A stretch of 64,000 nucleotides of DNA from Salmonella bongori NCTC 12419 (lineage in GTDB: Bacteria; Pseudomonadota; Gammaproteobacteria; Enterobacterales; Enterobacteriaceae), in the NCBI RefSeq assembly GCF_000252995.1, contig NC_015761.1, forward strand, positions 496,001 through 560,000. Reading direction: 5' to 3'. Below, one piece after another: positions 45,824-55,665 of the stretch. Under the pieces are notes generated by a model that ran no database searches, was not told where the DNA came from, and saw only the letters and a list, made by a program, of their open reading frames with translations. The translations under genes and the position numbers were made by a program. Position 1 is the stretch's first letter. Every line of letters begins with the position of its first letter.

Positions 45824-47793
45824 ATGACTAAAAAGCGTGCCCTGGTAAAATACCGCATACTCTCGTTCGCGCTGGCAACGCCATTATCTGCCTATGCGTT
45901 GGACTCCCTTACCGTGTTTGGCGATAGCCTTAGCGATACCGGCAATAACGGACACTGGACCTGGGATAGCGGTGAAAATAAGCTTTACGACGAACAATTG
46001 GCCGAGCGGTATGGATTGACATTTCGTCCTTCCAGAGAAGGTGGTTCTAATTATGCCGCTGGCGGCGCGACGGCGACACCAGACTTAAATCCCCAGGATA
46101 ATACGGCGAATCAGGTACAGCAATGGCTCGCCAAAAACGGGGGAAGGGCTGACCGCAATGGCTTATATATTCACTGGGTTGGCGGAAACGATCTGGCGGC
46201 AGCGTTAATGCAGCCAGCCATGGCCTGGCAGATAGCCGGTAATAGCGCGGTCAGCGCAGCGGCGCAGGTAGGACAACTACTGGATGCTGGTGCCGGGCTG
46301 GTGGTAGCGCCAAATGTTCCAAACATTGGTGCAGCGCCAATGCTTCTGGAAGCCGTCATTACTGCCGGGCTGGGCGCAGCGGCGCCACCGGCGCTGAAGG
46401 CAGCATTAGAGGCGCTGGCAGCGACACAGACAACCGATTCCGCCAGTCGGCAACAGGCGATCCGCAATGCGCTGTTGGCGGCGGCGGCAACAATAAGCAG
46501 TAATCCGCTGATTCAGCAGTTGATTCTCGAGCAACTGCTGGCGGGTTATCATGCGGCGGCAGAGCAGGCGTCAGAGCTGACTGACTATTATAATCAGAGT
46601 GAGGAAAAGGGGTTGGAGCAACATGGCGGCAATATTGCCCGGGCCGATATTAACGGCCTCTTTAAGGAAATCCTCGCCAATCCGCGGGCGTTTGGTTTGA
46701 CAAATACCGTGGGTATGGCCTGCCCGCCAGGCGTACCCGCTTCGGAATGCTCCTCCGCAATGCCGGGATTCAACCTGTCACAGAACTATCTGTTTGCCGA
46801 TCATTTCCATCCCGGCCCACAGGTGCACACCATTATTGCGCAATATATTCAGTCGATTATTGTCGCGCCGGTACAGGTGACTTACCTGAACCAAAGCATT
46901 CAATCGATGGTACAAGATAGCCGCGCTACGCTTGACAGCCGTTATCAGCAGCTTCGCCAGGGAGAAAATCCGGTCGGTTCGCTGGGCATGTTCGGCGGAT
47001 ACCGCGGCGGATATCAACGCTATGATGATAACGGGGCCGATGGTCACGGTAATCGTAATAATTTAACGGTTGGCGTCGATTATCAACTTCATGAGCAGAT
47101 ACTGCTGGGAGGATTGATAGCCGGTTCTCTGGATAAGCAACGTTCTGATGAGAATTATCGTTATAACGCTGGCGGCTTTCAGGCCGCCGTGTTTAGCCAT
47201 TTACGTGCCGGACAGGCGTGGCTGGATGGCGATATACATTACCTGTCCGCTACCTTCAGTGACATCCAGCGTAGCATAACACTGGGGGCGCTCAGACGCG
47301 TGGAAGCAGGCGAGGCCAATGGCCGGCTGTGGGGCGCGAGGTTAACCAGCGGTTATGATTTTTCCGTCATGCCGTGGTTAACGACCGGGCCGATGCTGCA
47401 ATATACGTGGGATTATAGCCACGTTAACGGCTATAGCGAAAAGAGCGCGACCAGTACTTCAATGCGTTTTGGCGACCAGAATGCCCACTCTCAGGTGGCG
47501 GCGCTGGCTGGCGTTTGGATATCCGTGATACCACTATCCGTTCCTGGGCGCAGATAAATTATCGCCGCCAGTTTGGCGATGATGCATATGTGGCCAACGG
47601 CGGGCTTAAATCCACGAGATTGACGTTTAGCCGAACCGGAAAGACGCAGGATAAAAACTGGGTGGATATTGCTATTGGCGCCGATTTTCCGCTGTCTGAA
47701 ACGGTATCTGCTTTCGCGGGACTGACACAAACGGCAGGGGTAAATGAGGGTAATCAGACCCACTATAACGTCGGGTTTGGCGCACGGTTCTGA
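45824..47793 (+). pseudogene. apeE: Outer-membrane esterase ApeE, broken by a 1-base deletion
   Basis: A GDSL-type autotransporter that splits naphthyl and fatty-acyl esters on the cell surface. A signal peptide (about 1-26, ATPLSAYA-LDS) is followed by FGDSLSDTGNNG (catalytic Ser), GGNDL and DHFHPG (catalytic His), then the beta-barrel. After QNAHSQVAAL the frame reads AGVWISVIPLSVPGRR and stops at 47557. The overlapping frame continues DIRDTTIRSWAQINYRRQF to the barrel end VGFGARF at 47793. A single G lost in CTGGGCTGGCG at about 47505 restores WRLDIRD. The truncated protein of 577 residues lacks the last barrel strands and the terminal Phe, so insertion should fail. Confidence 0.88.
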
Positions 47794-47993
47794 TGACATG
47801 CCAGCCAGGAAACCGATGCCGTCGAAACGGGCTGCCAGGGAGGGGAAGCCTCCTTTTTCGTGATAAGACCACGTAAAAGCGTAACGGGAACTGTTGGGAA
47901 AAGTAAGTATTTTCAAAAGTGTGGGCGAAGCCTGTGACGTCGTTTGTAAATTAACGTATAAGCGGAATTATACGTTTTGGGCGGGGCACAGGT

Positions 47994-50723
47994 ATGAATA
48001 AAGAGTCCATATTTCGCCAGTTGGAGCGTCGGCTGGCTGGATGTCCACTCACAGTCGACGCCCTGGGCGGGTTCAGCGCGATGGCAATTGCCGACAGCCT
48101 AAGGCAAAAACGCAGTATTATTAGCTATCATCTCAATAACCTGTATCGCGAGCAGCGGGTGGTCAAAGTAAATGGCCGTCCTGTGTTGTTTCTGCCTGTC
48201 GACGCGCTACGTCGCTGCCATCGACTGGCCGTTCGACAGGGGGAATATGCGTCTATCCAGGCGCTGTGCGCGGAGCGGCAGGATAGCCTGGCATTGCTTA
48301 TCGGCGCGCAGGGGAGTTTGCAGGAGTCTCTGCGTCAGTGTAAGGCGGCAATCAGTTATCCTGGTGCAGGTTTGCCTTTGCTGTTGCGTGGTCCGACGGG
48401 AACAGGAAAAAGCTTTTTGGCGCGTCAGTTATGGCAGTACGCCATTGAGCAGGAGATTTTACCCCCCGAAGCGCCCTTTACCGTGTTTAACTGCGCCGAA
48501 TATGCCAATAATCCGGAACTGCTGACGTCAAAATTGTTTGGTCACGCTAAAGGCGCATTTACTGGCGCCGACAGATCGGTATCCGGGCTAATCGAGACCA
48601 GTAACGGCGGCGTTTTATTTATTGATGAGGTACACCGCTTACCGCCAGAAGGGCAGGAAAAATTGTTCCATTTTATGGATAACGGTACCTGGCGGCGATT
48701 AGGCGAAAGCAGCGATGAACGTCGCGCCACGGTACGTTTGATATTTGCCTCTACCGAAGATCTGGAAAAGCACTTTCTGGCGACGTTTATTCGCCGTATA
48801 CCCGTCATTGTCAAAATCCTGCCCATCGCCGAGCGCGGGCAGTACGAGCGGCTGGCATTTATTCACCATTTTTTCCGTCGCGAGGCGCAGCGTCTTCATC
48901 TCGATTTATCATTGGATAGTGAAATTATCAGCCAACTGATGCAGGAGACGCTGGAGGGAAATGTCGGCGGTCTGGAAAATCTTATCCGTAATATTTGCGC
49001 CAGCGCCTGGACTTTCGGCCAGCGCGGTGACGGCATACTGGAGATTAAAGCCGGACAATTGCCGGATCGTTTGCTGATGGAGGTGCCGTTTACCGTTTCC
49101 CAGACGGCCGAGCGCGTCATGATTTATCGCGAAAGCGGCACTTTTCCGCTCGTTTCCAGCCAGCATCTGGATTATTTGCGGTTGGCGGAAAATATCTATG
49201 GTCTGTGCAAAGATATGGCGCAGGAGAATATTACCGCGAAGACGTTTGATAAGCTGGTTTACCAAAACCTTACGTTATATCTCGATGCGTTAATGAATAA
49301 AGAGAGTCCTCGTTCCCGCCAGGACAAGCGGTTACGTTTCATTGAGGATGTGGGTAAAGCGATCGCCGCGCATTACGATCTCGAATTGAATGCGGAGTTC
49401 GCTTATCTCACCGGACGCTATCTTACCAGCTTGCCGCTAACACCGGGGGAGACGCCACCGCCAGTTCGTCAGATTATGTTGCGCTGGCTGGAGGAGACGC
49501 CTGGACTGGCGCAGCGTGTGGCGCAAAAACTGCTGGATGTGGTGAATAATAAATACGACTTGTTGATTGACACTCTCGACAGACTGGTGGTTACGGCAAT
49601 CGTCAGCAATGCCATTGCAGCCACCAGCGGCGGTAAGGTAAAAGCGCTGATCATTGCACATGGCTATTCGACTGCCAGCAGCATTGCGGGGGTGACAAAC
49701 AGACTGATTGGCGAAAAAATTTATCATGCGATGGATATGCCGATGGACGTTGCGTTTAGCGATGTCAGCCGGGCCATTGTCGATTATCTCCAGCATACCG
49801 ACACCCGGGCTGGCGTTATGGTGTTGATAGATATGGGATATACCAAAGAGATCGCGGATGCTCTGTTGAGCGTCATCAACGGTCCGCTGGTGGTGGTTGA
49901 TAACGTCACGACGCGTCTGGCGCTAAATGTCGCCAGCGAGATTGCGCTGCAAAAAAACATCGAACAGATCGCTGAAGAGATTGTCCCGTTAAACCAGTCG
50001 CGCTGGGATGTATTCTGGCCTGAGCAGAAAAAGTCGCGGGCGCTGCTGGTGACCTGTATTACCGGCATCGGGACGGCATTTAAATTTAAAAATCTGATGG
50101 AAAAAAGTCTGCTGACAGACTTTGATATTAATATTATTGCCTGTGAGTATACCCGGTTGAAAAATAGCCGGATGGCGGCTTCACTGCTGAATCAGTATGA
50201 AGTGATTGCGGTTGTTGGCACCCTTGATCCGCAACTGGCGGGCGTCCCTTGGGTGGGTATTGAAGAACTGCTTGGCGAGCAGGGATACGCGCATTTAAGT
50301 CAGTTATTGAGCGGTTATCTTAACGATAAACAAATCGCCTTAATTAATAAAAATATGGTTCGTGAATTCTCGTTACATAATGTGGTTAATTCGCTGACCA
50401 TTCTTAATGCCAGTAAGACGATGGGACATATTGAGACCATCATCGCCGAATGGCAACATACGCTGGGTTTCAATTTTAATAATAATTTGATTATTAGTTT
50501 ATATATTCATTTAAGCTGCATGATCGAACGGCTGGTTATGCGTAATGAAATTACCCACTATAAAAATCTGGCGGAATTTAACGAGCAACATGGTGATTTT
50601 ATTGCTATGGTAAACCATTCGTTTCAGCGGTTAAAAATCCTGTATAATGTGGCGCTGCCAATCGCGGAAATTGGTTATATTCACGATATTTTCGAATTAC
50701 GGATAGAAGATTTTCGCTGGTAG
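47994..50723 (+). CDS. LevR-type sigma-54 activator with PTS regulation domains
   Basis: 909 residues. An N-terminal winged HTH (SAMAIADSLRQKRSIISYHL) is followed by an AAA+ domain with Walker A GPTGTGKS (133-140), the sigma-54 loop GAFTGAD (187-193) and Walker B GGVLFIDEVHRLP. Then come a PRD (around 415-500), an EIIA-Man-like domain (KALIIAHGYSTASSIAGVTN, with His), an EIIB-like stretch and a C-terminal PRD ending about 890. Such proteins are switched by phosphorylation from the PTS and by inducer sugar. It is divergent from the operon at 50828-55469, whose promoter has a -24/-12 site. Confidence 0.9.
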   Translation: MNKESIFRQLERRLAGCPLTVDALGGFSAMAIADSLRQKRSIISYHLNNLYREQRVVKVNGRPVLFLPVDALRRCHRLAVRQGEYASIQALCAERQDSLALLIGAQGSLQESLRQCKAAISYPGAGLPLLLRGPTGTGKSFLARQLWQYAIEQEILPPEAPFTVFNCAEYANNPELLTSKLFGHAKGAFTGADRSVSGLIETSNGGVLFIDEVHRLPPEGQEKLFHFMDNGTWRRLGESSDERRATVRLIFASTEDLEKHFLATFIRRIPVIVKILPIAERGQYERLAFIHHFFRREAQRLHLDLSLDSEIISQLMQETLEGNVGGLENLIRNICASAWTFGQRGDGILEIKAGQLPDRLLMEVPFTVSQTAERVMIYRESGTFPLVSSQHLDYLRLAENIYGLCKDMAQENITAKTFDKLVYQNLTLYLDALMNKESPRSRQDKRLRFIEDVGKAIAAHYDLELNAEFAYLTGRYLTSLPLTPGETPPPVRQIMLRWLEETPGLAQRVAQKLLDVVNNKYDLLIDTLDRLVVTAIVSNAIAATSGGKVKALIIAHGYSTASSIAGVTNRLIGEKIYHAMDMPMDVAFSDVSRAIVDYLQHTDTRAGVMVLIDMGYTKEIADALLSVINGPLVVVDNVTTRLALNVASEIALQKNIEQIAEEIVPLNQSRWDVFWPEQKKSRALLVTCITGIGTAFKFKNLMEKSLLTDFDINIIACEYTRLKNSRMAASLLNQYEVIAVVGTLDPQLAGVPWVGIEELLGEQGYAHLSQLLSGYLNDKQIALINKNMVREFSLHNVVNSLTILNASKTMGHIETIIAEWQHTLGFNFNNNLIISLYIHLSCMIERLVMRNEITHYKNLAEFNEQHGDFIAMVNHSFQRLKILYNVALPIAEIGYIHDIFELRIEDFRW

Positions 50724-50756
50724 CAGCGGCGACGAGGTACGTTTACGTCGCTTATG

Positions 50757-50792
50757 CAAGGCCGGATAAGGCGAAGCCGCCATCCGGCCTGC
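50757..50792. repeat. REP unit between regulator and SIS gene
   Basis: CAAGGCCGGATAAGGCGAAGCCGCCATCCGGCCTGC is a full REP palindrome between convergent genes. Confidence 0.85.
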
Positions 50793-50827
50793 GCGGTAAG
50801 CAAATTGCGCCTTACAATGCGCACATA

Positions 50828-51814
50828 TTAATACTCAACCTTCCACATATAACGACGTGTTGTCAGTGGGTGGTGACGGGCTGTCGCCAGAGCGAGGTTA
50901 TAAACGTCCAGTACGCTATTATGCAGCAGGCCGCAAAAGTACTCGCTAACACTGGCGGGTAAATCCTGAATGCCAAGTTTATCCGCATCGATCAACTGCA
51001 GTTTCCCCTGGTAGCGTTCAATAAAGCGAATCGCGCGATCATCCAGAGGACGGGTGCGACCATTGCTTTGCAGCAAAATAAACGGTGTGCCCGGCTCGGT
51101 GATTTCAAACGGTCCGTGGAAATATTCTCCGCTGTGTATGCTGGCGGAGTTAATCCACTGCATTTCCAGTAAAATACAGATAGACTCCTGATGCGCGGCG
51201 CCGAAAGAGGGGCCGCTGCCCATCATATAGACGACCTTTTCATCTTTCCATTCGGCGGCAAAATGTTTAGCGTCGTCCTGTACCTGCTGTTGCGCATGGC
51301 GCACCACAGTTTCGAAGCGGCTAAAGGCCTCAACCATCTCGTCATATCCGGCATAACCCTCGGTTTGAGCGAGGATTTCCAGTGCCAGCCACAGACTGTA
51401 AGCTGCTTTCTGTTCCACGGGATCGACCGTTTCCGGATAACGCGCCCACTGATATTCAATAACGTAATCGCTGTGTTCGCACAATGGCGTGTTGGGTTGA
51501 TAAACCAGTCCTATTGTTGCCGCCCCTTTTGCACGTGCCACTCGGGCGGCTTCGACTGTTTCCGCTGTATTACCCTGCTGCGACGCGAGAACAACAACGC
51601 TATTTTTCCCTAACGCGCCTGGTGTGGCGTGAACAAATTCATTGCTGGTAACATAGCCGACCGCCAGTTTTTGCGCTTCACAGTCCAGAAAGTATTTCCC
51701 AGGCCAGAAGCCGGTTAATGAACCGCCGCAACCGACAAACCAGACGCGTTCAATTTTTTGTTTACGTAAAATATCACTAATAATACGATGGGCATTTTTA
51801 TGAGCAACAGACAT
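50828..51814 (-). CDS. SIS-domain sugar isomerase/deglycase (distal)
   Basis: 328 residues from MSVAHKNAHRIISDILRKQK, ATG at 51814, 6 bases after GGAG; a second ATG one codon earlier and a longer frame exist. Two SIS domains: ERVWFVGCGGSLTGFWPGKY (phosphosugar loop, Ser), VVLASQQGNTAETVEAARVA; second domain MGSGPSFGAAHQESICILLE and HGPFEITEPGTPFIL. It resembles fructoselysine/glucoselysine 6-phosphate deglycases (FrlB/GfrF) and GlmS isomerase halves. It is the last gene of the PTS operon, so it probably acts on the phosphorylated import product. The substrate is unknown. Confidence 0.85.
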   Translation of the reverse strand: MSVAHKNAHRIISDILRKQKIERVWFVGCGGSLTGFWPGKYFLDCEAQKLAVGYVTSNEFVHATPGALGKNSVVVLASQQGNTAETVEAARVARAKGAATIGLVYQPNTPLCEHSDYVIEYQWARYPETVDPVEQKAAYSLWLALEILAQTEGYAGYDEMVEAFSRFETVVRHAQQQVQDDAKHFAAEWKDEKVVYMMGSGPSFGAAHQESICILLEMQWINSASIHSGEYFHGPFEITEPGTPFILLQSNGRTRPLDDRAIRFIERYQGKLQLIDADKLGIQDLPASVSEYFCGLLHNSVLDVYNLALATARHHPLTTRRYMWKVEY

Positions 51815-51880
51815 CATTATCTCCTTAGCGTGTAGCATGTTCTCCGCAAAAGCGCGGATAACAACGAATATGAATAAAAA

Positions 51881-52942
51881 TTAAATTTCTTGCTTACTTT
51901 TCATTTTCTGATGAAATTGCGGATCTTTGGGTATTGCTGGGTTAATGCCTTTTTGTAGCGGTAATATCGCGCATAGCATTTGCAGCGGAATGATATATTC
52001 AAAGACGGAAAAATCTTTATCATTTATAAACGGGAAACGCAGATTCAGATCATTATTTCCTACGTGTGGACCAATCCGGTAAATATATGGCGTCCAGTTG
52101 CCCAGTATTTCCGCCAGCCGATCCTGACGCGCGTCAGGCTGCGGGTCGAGCATAATCAGCGTGGACTGCGCATTAAAGGCGTTATAAATGCCGTGAATAA
52201 ACTCTTCAAATTCGTAGCCCGATACAGGACAGCGCAACGTCTCCAGCATTTTGAGCGTCCCCTCTTGCACGGTACCGAACAATGCCGCCGGGCTGGTCAG
52301 ACGAATGTCTGCACTTTCGCACAGCGCCAGTGCGTGGGTTTGCGTCCATGTTTTTGCGGCGGCAATCAGTACGGGCAGGTGGTTAAAGGTTTTTTCCATT
52401 CGCAGTAACAGCGACCGGCGCTGTTCATCGTCCAGTCGCTGTTGTTGTCCGGCGACGGCGAGCGCGAGCAGCATCAAGTTGAGTACTGTACAGTGATAAC
52501 CTTTTGTTTTTGCGCCAGCGGTTTCTTCACCGCAGGGTACAGTAAGAACATAATCCGCAGCCCGGTCGATAGTGGCTGGCGCAACGCCAGCCATTGATGC
52601 GGTGACATGACCGAAATCGCGAGCGCGTTCCATCGCCGTCAGAGTCGAGAGACTGCCGCCACCCTGGGAGACGCCGATAACCAGCGCTTTACCGCTACGG
52701 GCAAGTGTTTCGTCGTCAAGCATAAATGGCCAGCAGACATCCACCGGCAACATGCACCATCGCTGCATAAACGTGCGGGCGGTCAGCGCGCCGTGGTATG
52801 ACGTGCCGGAGCCTGTCAGAATAAGGCGGGTGACGCCGCGTTCCGTTATCGCCTGTGCTGCGCGCCAGAGATCTTCTCGCGTCTGTGCCAACATCTCCAG
52901 CAGCTGAAGGGGCGTCTCGTTCATATAGTCTTCTACTTGCAT
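51881..52942 (-). CDS. SIS-domain sugar isomerase/deglycase (proximal)
   Basis: 353 residues from MQVEDYMNETPLQLLEMLAQ (ATG at 52942, after GAGAGGT). SIS loops are LILTGSGTSYHGALTARTFM and VIGVSQGGGSLSTLTAMERA, then LFGTVQEGTLKMLETLRCPV in the second domain. It overlaps nothing but begins within 20 bases of the EIID stop. Two different SIS enzymes in one PTS operon is the layout of Amadori-product systems such as gfr, with one enzyme per product. That parallel is inference. Confidence 0.85.
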   Translation of the reverse strand: MQVEDYMNETPLQLLEMLAQTREDLWRAAQAITERGVTRLILTGSGTSYHGALTARTFMQRWCMLPVDVCWPFMLDDETLARSGKALVIGVSQGGGSLSTLTAMERARDFGHVTASMAGVAPATIDRAADYVLTVPCGEETAGAKTKGYHCTVLNLMLLALAVAGQQQRLDDEQRRSLLLRMEKTFNHLPVLIAAAKTWTQTHALALCESADIRLTSPAALFGTVQEGTLKMLETLRCPVSGYEFEEFIHGIYNAFNAQSTLIMLDPQPDARQDRLAEILGNWTPYIYRIGPHVGNNDLNLRFPFINDKDFSVFEYIIPLQMLCAILPLQKGINPAIPKDPQFHQKMKSKQEI

Positions 52943-52956
52943 ATCGTTACCTCTCG

Positions 52957-53811
52957 TCAAAGCAGGCCCAGTGCGCTGGCAAGAAGACCAAACGCGACGG
53001 TGCCTAACAGGATCCAGTTAATGTTCACACCCTTACGGATAAGTTTGTACATGCCGAGCGTGAAGAGCAGCGGTAGTAAAGAAGGGAGAATTTTGTCGAT
53101 AAAATCCTGCACCTTCATGGTGGTCTGCCCGGCGGTAAAACTGAGCGGGGTAGTAATGTCGATCATACTGGCGGTCATTGCGCCGACGACCATCAAACCG
53201 ACGATAGAGGCGATATAGGTCACCCTGTCCATCAGCCCACTTTGCCAGAGGCGCATCAGCCAGGTCGTACCCGCCCTGTAGCCCAGTTTAAGCGCGTACC
53301 AACGGCAGAGAAGGTGCGGAATGTTATAGACCAGCAGCGCGATAATGGGCCCCAAAATGCTGCCCTGTTGAGCAAAGTAGATCCCCATCCCGGCAGCAAT
53401 AACTTTCAGCGATCCCCAAAAGATAGAATCGCCGATCCCGGCCAGCGGCCCCATCAGGCTGGTTTTAACAGCATTGATGGACTCTTCGTTAAAATCGGGA
53501 TTACGCTGATTTTCCTCTTCCATCGCAATCGACAGGCCAAAGACAAATGTCGACAGGTGCGGCGTGGTATTGAACAGCACCAGATGGCGTTGTAAAGCAC
53601 GTCCCAGCTCTGCAGGATCACGGTAGATACGCTTTAGCGCAGGTGACATGGCGAAGGCATAGCCCATATGCTGCTGGCGTTCATAATTCCACGAGCCTTG
53701 CAACGTAAAGGAGCGCCAAAAAACGCTGCGTAAATCGCGGGCGGTAATTAGGCTTTCGCTTTGCGACTGTGCCGACGCGTCGTCGGTCAGGGTCTGCGTC
53801 ATTTCGCTCAT
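52957..53811 (-). CDS. PTS mannose-family EIID component
   Basis: 284 residues. DLRSVFWRSFTLQGSWNYER near residue 27, GYAFAMSPALKRIY, SLMGPLAGIGDSIFWGSLKV and a C-terminal membrane region (NWILLGTVAFGLLASALGLL) are typical EIID-Man features. It works with EIIC as the sugar channel in the inner membrane. The EIIC gene stop lies 2 bases before its start. Confidence 0.92.
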   Translation of the reverse strand: MSEMTQTLTDDASAQSQSESLITARDLRSVFWRSFTLQGSWNYERQQHMGYAFAMSPALKRIYRDPAELGRALQRHLVLFNTTPHLSTFVFGLSIAMEEENQRNPDFNEESINAVKTSLMGPLAGIGDSIFWGSLKVIAAGMGIYFAQQGSILGPIIALLVYNIPHLLCRWYALKLGYRAGTTWLMRLWQSGLMDRVTYIASIVGLMVVGAMTASMIDITTPLSFTAGQTTMKVQDFIDKILPSLLPLLFTLGMYKLIRKGVNINWILLGTVAFGLLASALGLL

Positions 53812-53813
53812 GA

Positions 53814-54557
53814 TTAGCTCTCCTGTTGAGAAGTATTAAGAAACTGGCTGATGATGAAAGCCAGCACCACGGCAAACAGCGCAATGGCGATAATGTCCAG
53901 TTTGGTATACGCGGCGAGCAGAAAACCCAGCCCGAGGTAAGGCATTAACTTGCTGCTGAGCATCATGCTGATTAGCAAAGCAAAACCCAGCGCCGGTAAG
54001 ATCTTACTGGCGACAACCAGGCCATTGGTGATAAAGGCAGGAATAGCGTCAAGGAACCAGGTGACAGCGGCCGAGCCGAGCAGAATAGCGAAAAAGACCG
54101 GCAGAAAACCGCTCAGAAAATAGAGTAGCGTTGGGCCTCCCAGGTGCATGACAGCAACCATTCGGGTATTGCCCTGCGCCGCGTAACGATCGGCCATGTG
54201 TCCAAAGCGGGCATTAACTACGCGCACCAGTACGCCGAGGGTCTGCGCCAGCATCGAGATAGGAATCGCGATAGTTAGCGCCGCTTCGGGGCCGCGACCG
54301 GACATGATAGAAAACGCCGTTGCCAGTACTGAACCAGTCACAACATCAGGCGGTACCGCGGCGCCAATAGCAACGTTGCCTAAAAAGATCAGTTCCAGCG
54401 TTGCGCCGATCAGAATACCTTCGTGCAAATTGCCACAGACCAGGCCGGTGAGAGCGCACATCACCAGCGGACGGTCAATCATCGACACGCCGAGTAAACG
54501 CCCGTCAAGAATGCCCAATGCGGCAATCAGGCCGAGTAACGTTGCGGTGAGCAACAT
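53814..54557 (-). CDS. PTS mannose-family EIIC component
   Basis: 247 residues, about 7 helices. LGILDGRLLGVSMIDRPLVM and GLVCGNLHEGILIGATLELI are EIIC-Man signatures, followed by GAAVPPDVVTGSVLATAFSI. It forms the membrane part with EIID. Start ATG after GGAGGT, 14 bases past the EIIB stop. Confidence 0.92.
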   Translation of the reverse strand: MLLTATLLGLIAALGILDGRLLGVSMIDRPLVMCALTGLVCGNLHEGILIGATLELIFLGNVAIGAAVPPDVVTGSVLATAFSIMSGRGPEAALTIAIPISMLAQTLGVLVRVVNARFGHMADRYAAQGNTRMVAVMHLGGPTLLYFLSGFLPVFFAILLGSAAVTWFLDAIPAFITNGLVVASKILPALGFALLISMMLSSKLMPYLGLGFLLAAYTKLDIIAIALFAVVLAFIISQFLNTSQQES

Positions 54558-54571
54558 AGTGACCTCCGGGT

Positions 54572-55042
54572 TCAGAGTTTATCGTTAAGCAATTCGGCGG
54601 AATGGGCCGGAACCTGGCGCATTTCCAGACGAATGCCTTTAGCTTTTAGCGCTTGACTATCGGCAATTTCCTGCCCGGTCAGGTAGATGGCTTTTCCGAA
54701 CTGTTGCGCGCCCTCTTTTTGCGCAATACCGCCGTAATTGATGGTGCTAATCCCCGGCACTTTCTCGGCAAAATCCAGGGTTTCGGCGGTATTGCCCAGC
54801 ACGACCATCACTTTTTTGTGATCCAGCTTACCGCTGGTGAGTTTTTCCGCTGCCTGTGCCACGGTGATAATGTCCAGCGATACACCGGCGGGTTTGGCCA
54901 GGCTTAATGACATAGAGACAAAGGCGTCGCTGGCGGCTTTGGCATTGGCGACGATGATATGATCGATATCCAGCGCCCGGGTCCAGGCGAAGACCACCTG
55001 GCCATGCAGCAGGCGGTAATCAATGCGCACTAATTTGATCAT
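54572..55042 (-). CDS. PTS mannose-family EIIB component
   Basis: 156 residues, cytoplasmic. The phosphorylated His is expected at residue 13 in MIKLVRIDYRLLHGQVVFAW. IIVANAKAASDAFVSMSLSL and VMVVLGNTAETLDFAEKVPG are typical. Its start overlaps the end of the EIIA frame by 23 bases, showing translational coupling. Confidence 0.92.
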   Translation of the reverse strand: MIKLVRIDYRLLHGQVVFAWTRALDIDHIIVANAKAASDAFVSMSLSLAKPAGVSLDIITVAQAAEKLTSGKLDHKKVMVVLGNTAETLDFAEKVPGISTINYGGIAQKEGAQQFGKAIYLTGQEIADSQALKAKGIRLEMRQVPAHSAELLNDKL

Positions 55043-55469
55043 GGGATTCTCCCTGTAGGTCAGAGGATGGTTGTGTGATTAGCGTGTTGATAAAGACAAT
55101 GGATTCACGCGCCGCATTGGTGGCGTAGGTAATGGCTGCTTCTGTGCTTTCTTCTTCACAGAGTAAAAATTCCAGCAACAGGGTCATGTTGACACCAGCT
55201 ACCACAAAAACGTGACGGTGGCGCATCAGCACTTTCGCGGCGCTGTTGTTGATACTGCCGCCGAGCAGATCGGTAAACACCACCACTTCTTCGCCATTGG
55301 CCTGGGCTATCAGATTTTCAAGGGTTTGTTCTAGTTGTTCCGTGGTCACAATATCGCCATCATAAGCACAAACCGGTGTCACGCCGTGCTCGTCGCCAAT
55401 CAGTAGCGATAAACTGTTAACCAGTCCGCGGGCAAAAGGGCCGTGGCTGGCCACATAAAGATGTCTCAC
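55020..55469 (-). CDS. PTS mannose-family EIIA component
   Basis: 149 residues, cytoplasmic, first gene of the operon. The phospho-accepting His is residue 9 in MRHLYVASHGPFARGLVNSL. GEEVVVFTDLLGGSINNSAA and HVFVVAGVNMTLLLEFLL are standard for EIIA-Man. It passes phosphate from HPr to EIIB. A sigma-54 promoter lies 40-55 bases upstream. Confidence 0.92.
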   Translation of the reverse strand: MRHLYVASHGPFARGLVNSLSLLIGDEHGVTPVCAYDGDIVTTEQLEQTLENLIAQANGEEVVVFTDLLGGSINNSAAKVLMRHRHVFVVAGVNMTLLLEFLLCEEESTEAAITYATNAARESIVFINTLITQPSSDLQGESHDQISAH

Positions 55470-55508
55470 CCGTTTTCTCCTTCATCCAGATAGGGGTATC
55501 CAGATAAG

Positions 55509-55523
55509 GCAAACAGCGTGCCA
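55509..55523 (-). promoter_or_regulatory. Sigma-54 (-24/-12) promoter of the PTS/SIS operon
   Basis: On the minus strand TGGCAC (55523-55518), GCTGT, TTGC (55512-55509) matches the RpoN consensus TGGCACNNNNNTTGC exactly. The transcription start would be near 55497, about 28 bases before the EIIA start. The divergent-side gene at 47994 codes for a matching sigma-54 activator. No enhancer repeat could be assigned with certainty, though CCTGGCAC..CGCCA lies further upstream (55590-55605). Confidence 0.9.
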
Positions 55524-55630
55524 CTTTTAAATATTTTTTATTTTCAAAGAGTTGAAAGAGGAAATTAACACTGGCGATGTAAAACCTGGCACTTCACGCC
55601 ATTTATCACTGGAGAACCTGGCAGAAAGGT

Positions 55631-55656
55631 AAAAAAGCCGGACGGGTATCCGGCTT
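55631..55656 (-). terminator. Terminator after nfsB
   Basis: Stem AAGCCGGA (55635-55642) and TCCGGCTT (55649-55656); on the minus strand it is followed by TTTTAC, ten bases after the nfsB stop. Confidence 0.82.
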
Positions 55657-55665
55657 GGGGGGAGG

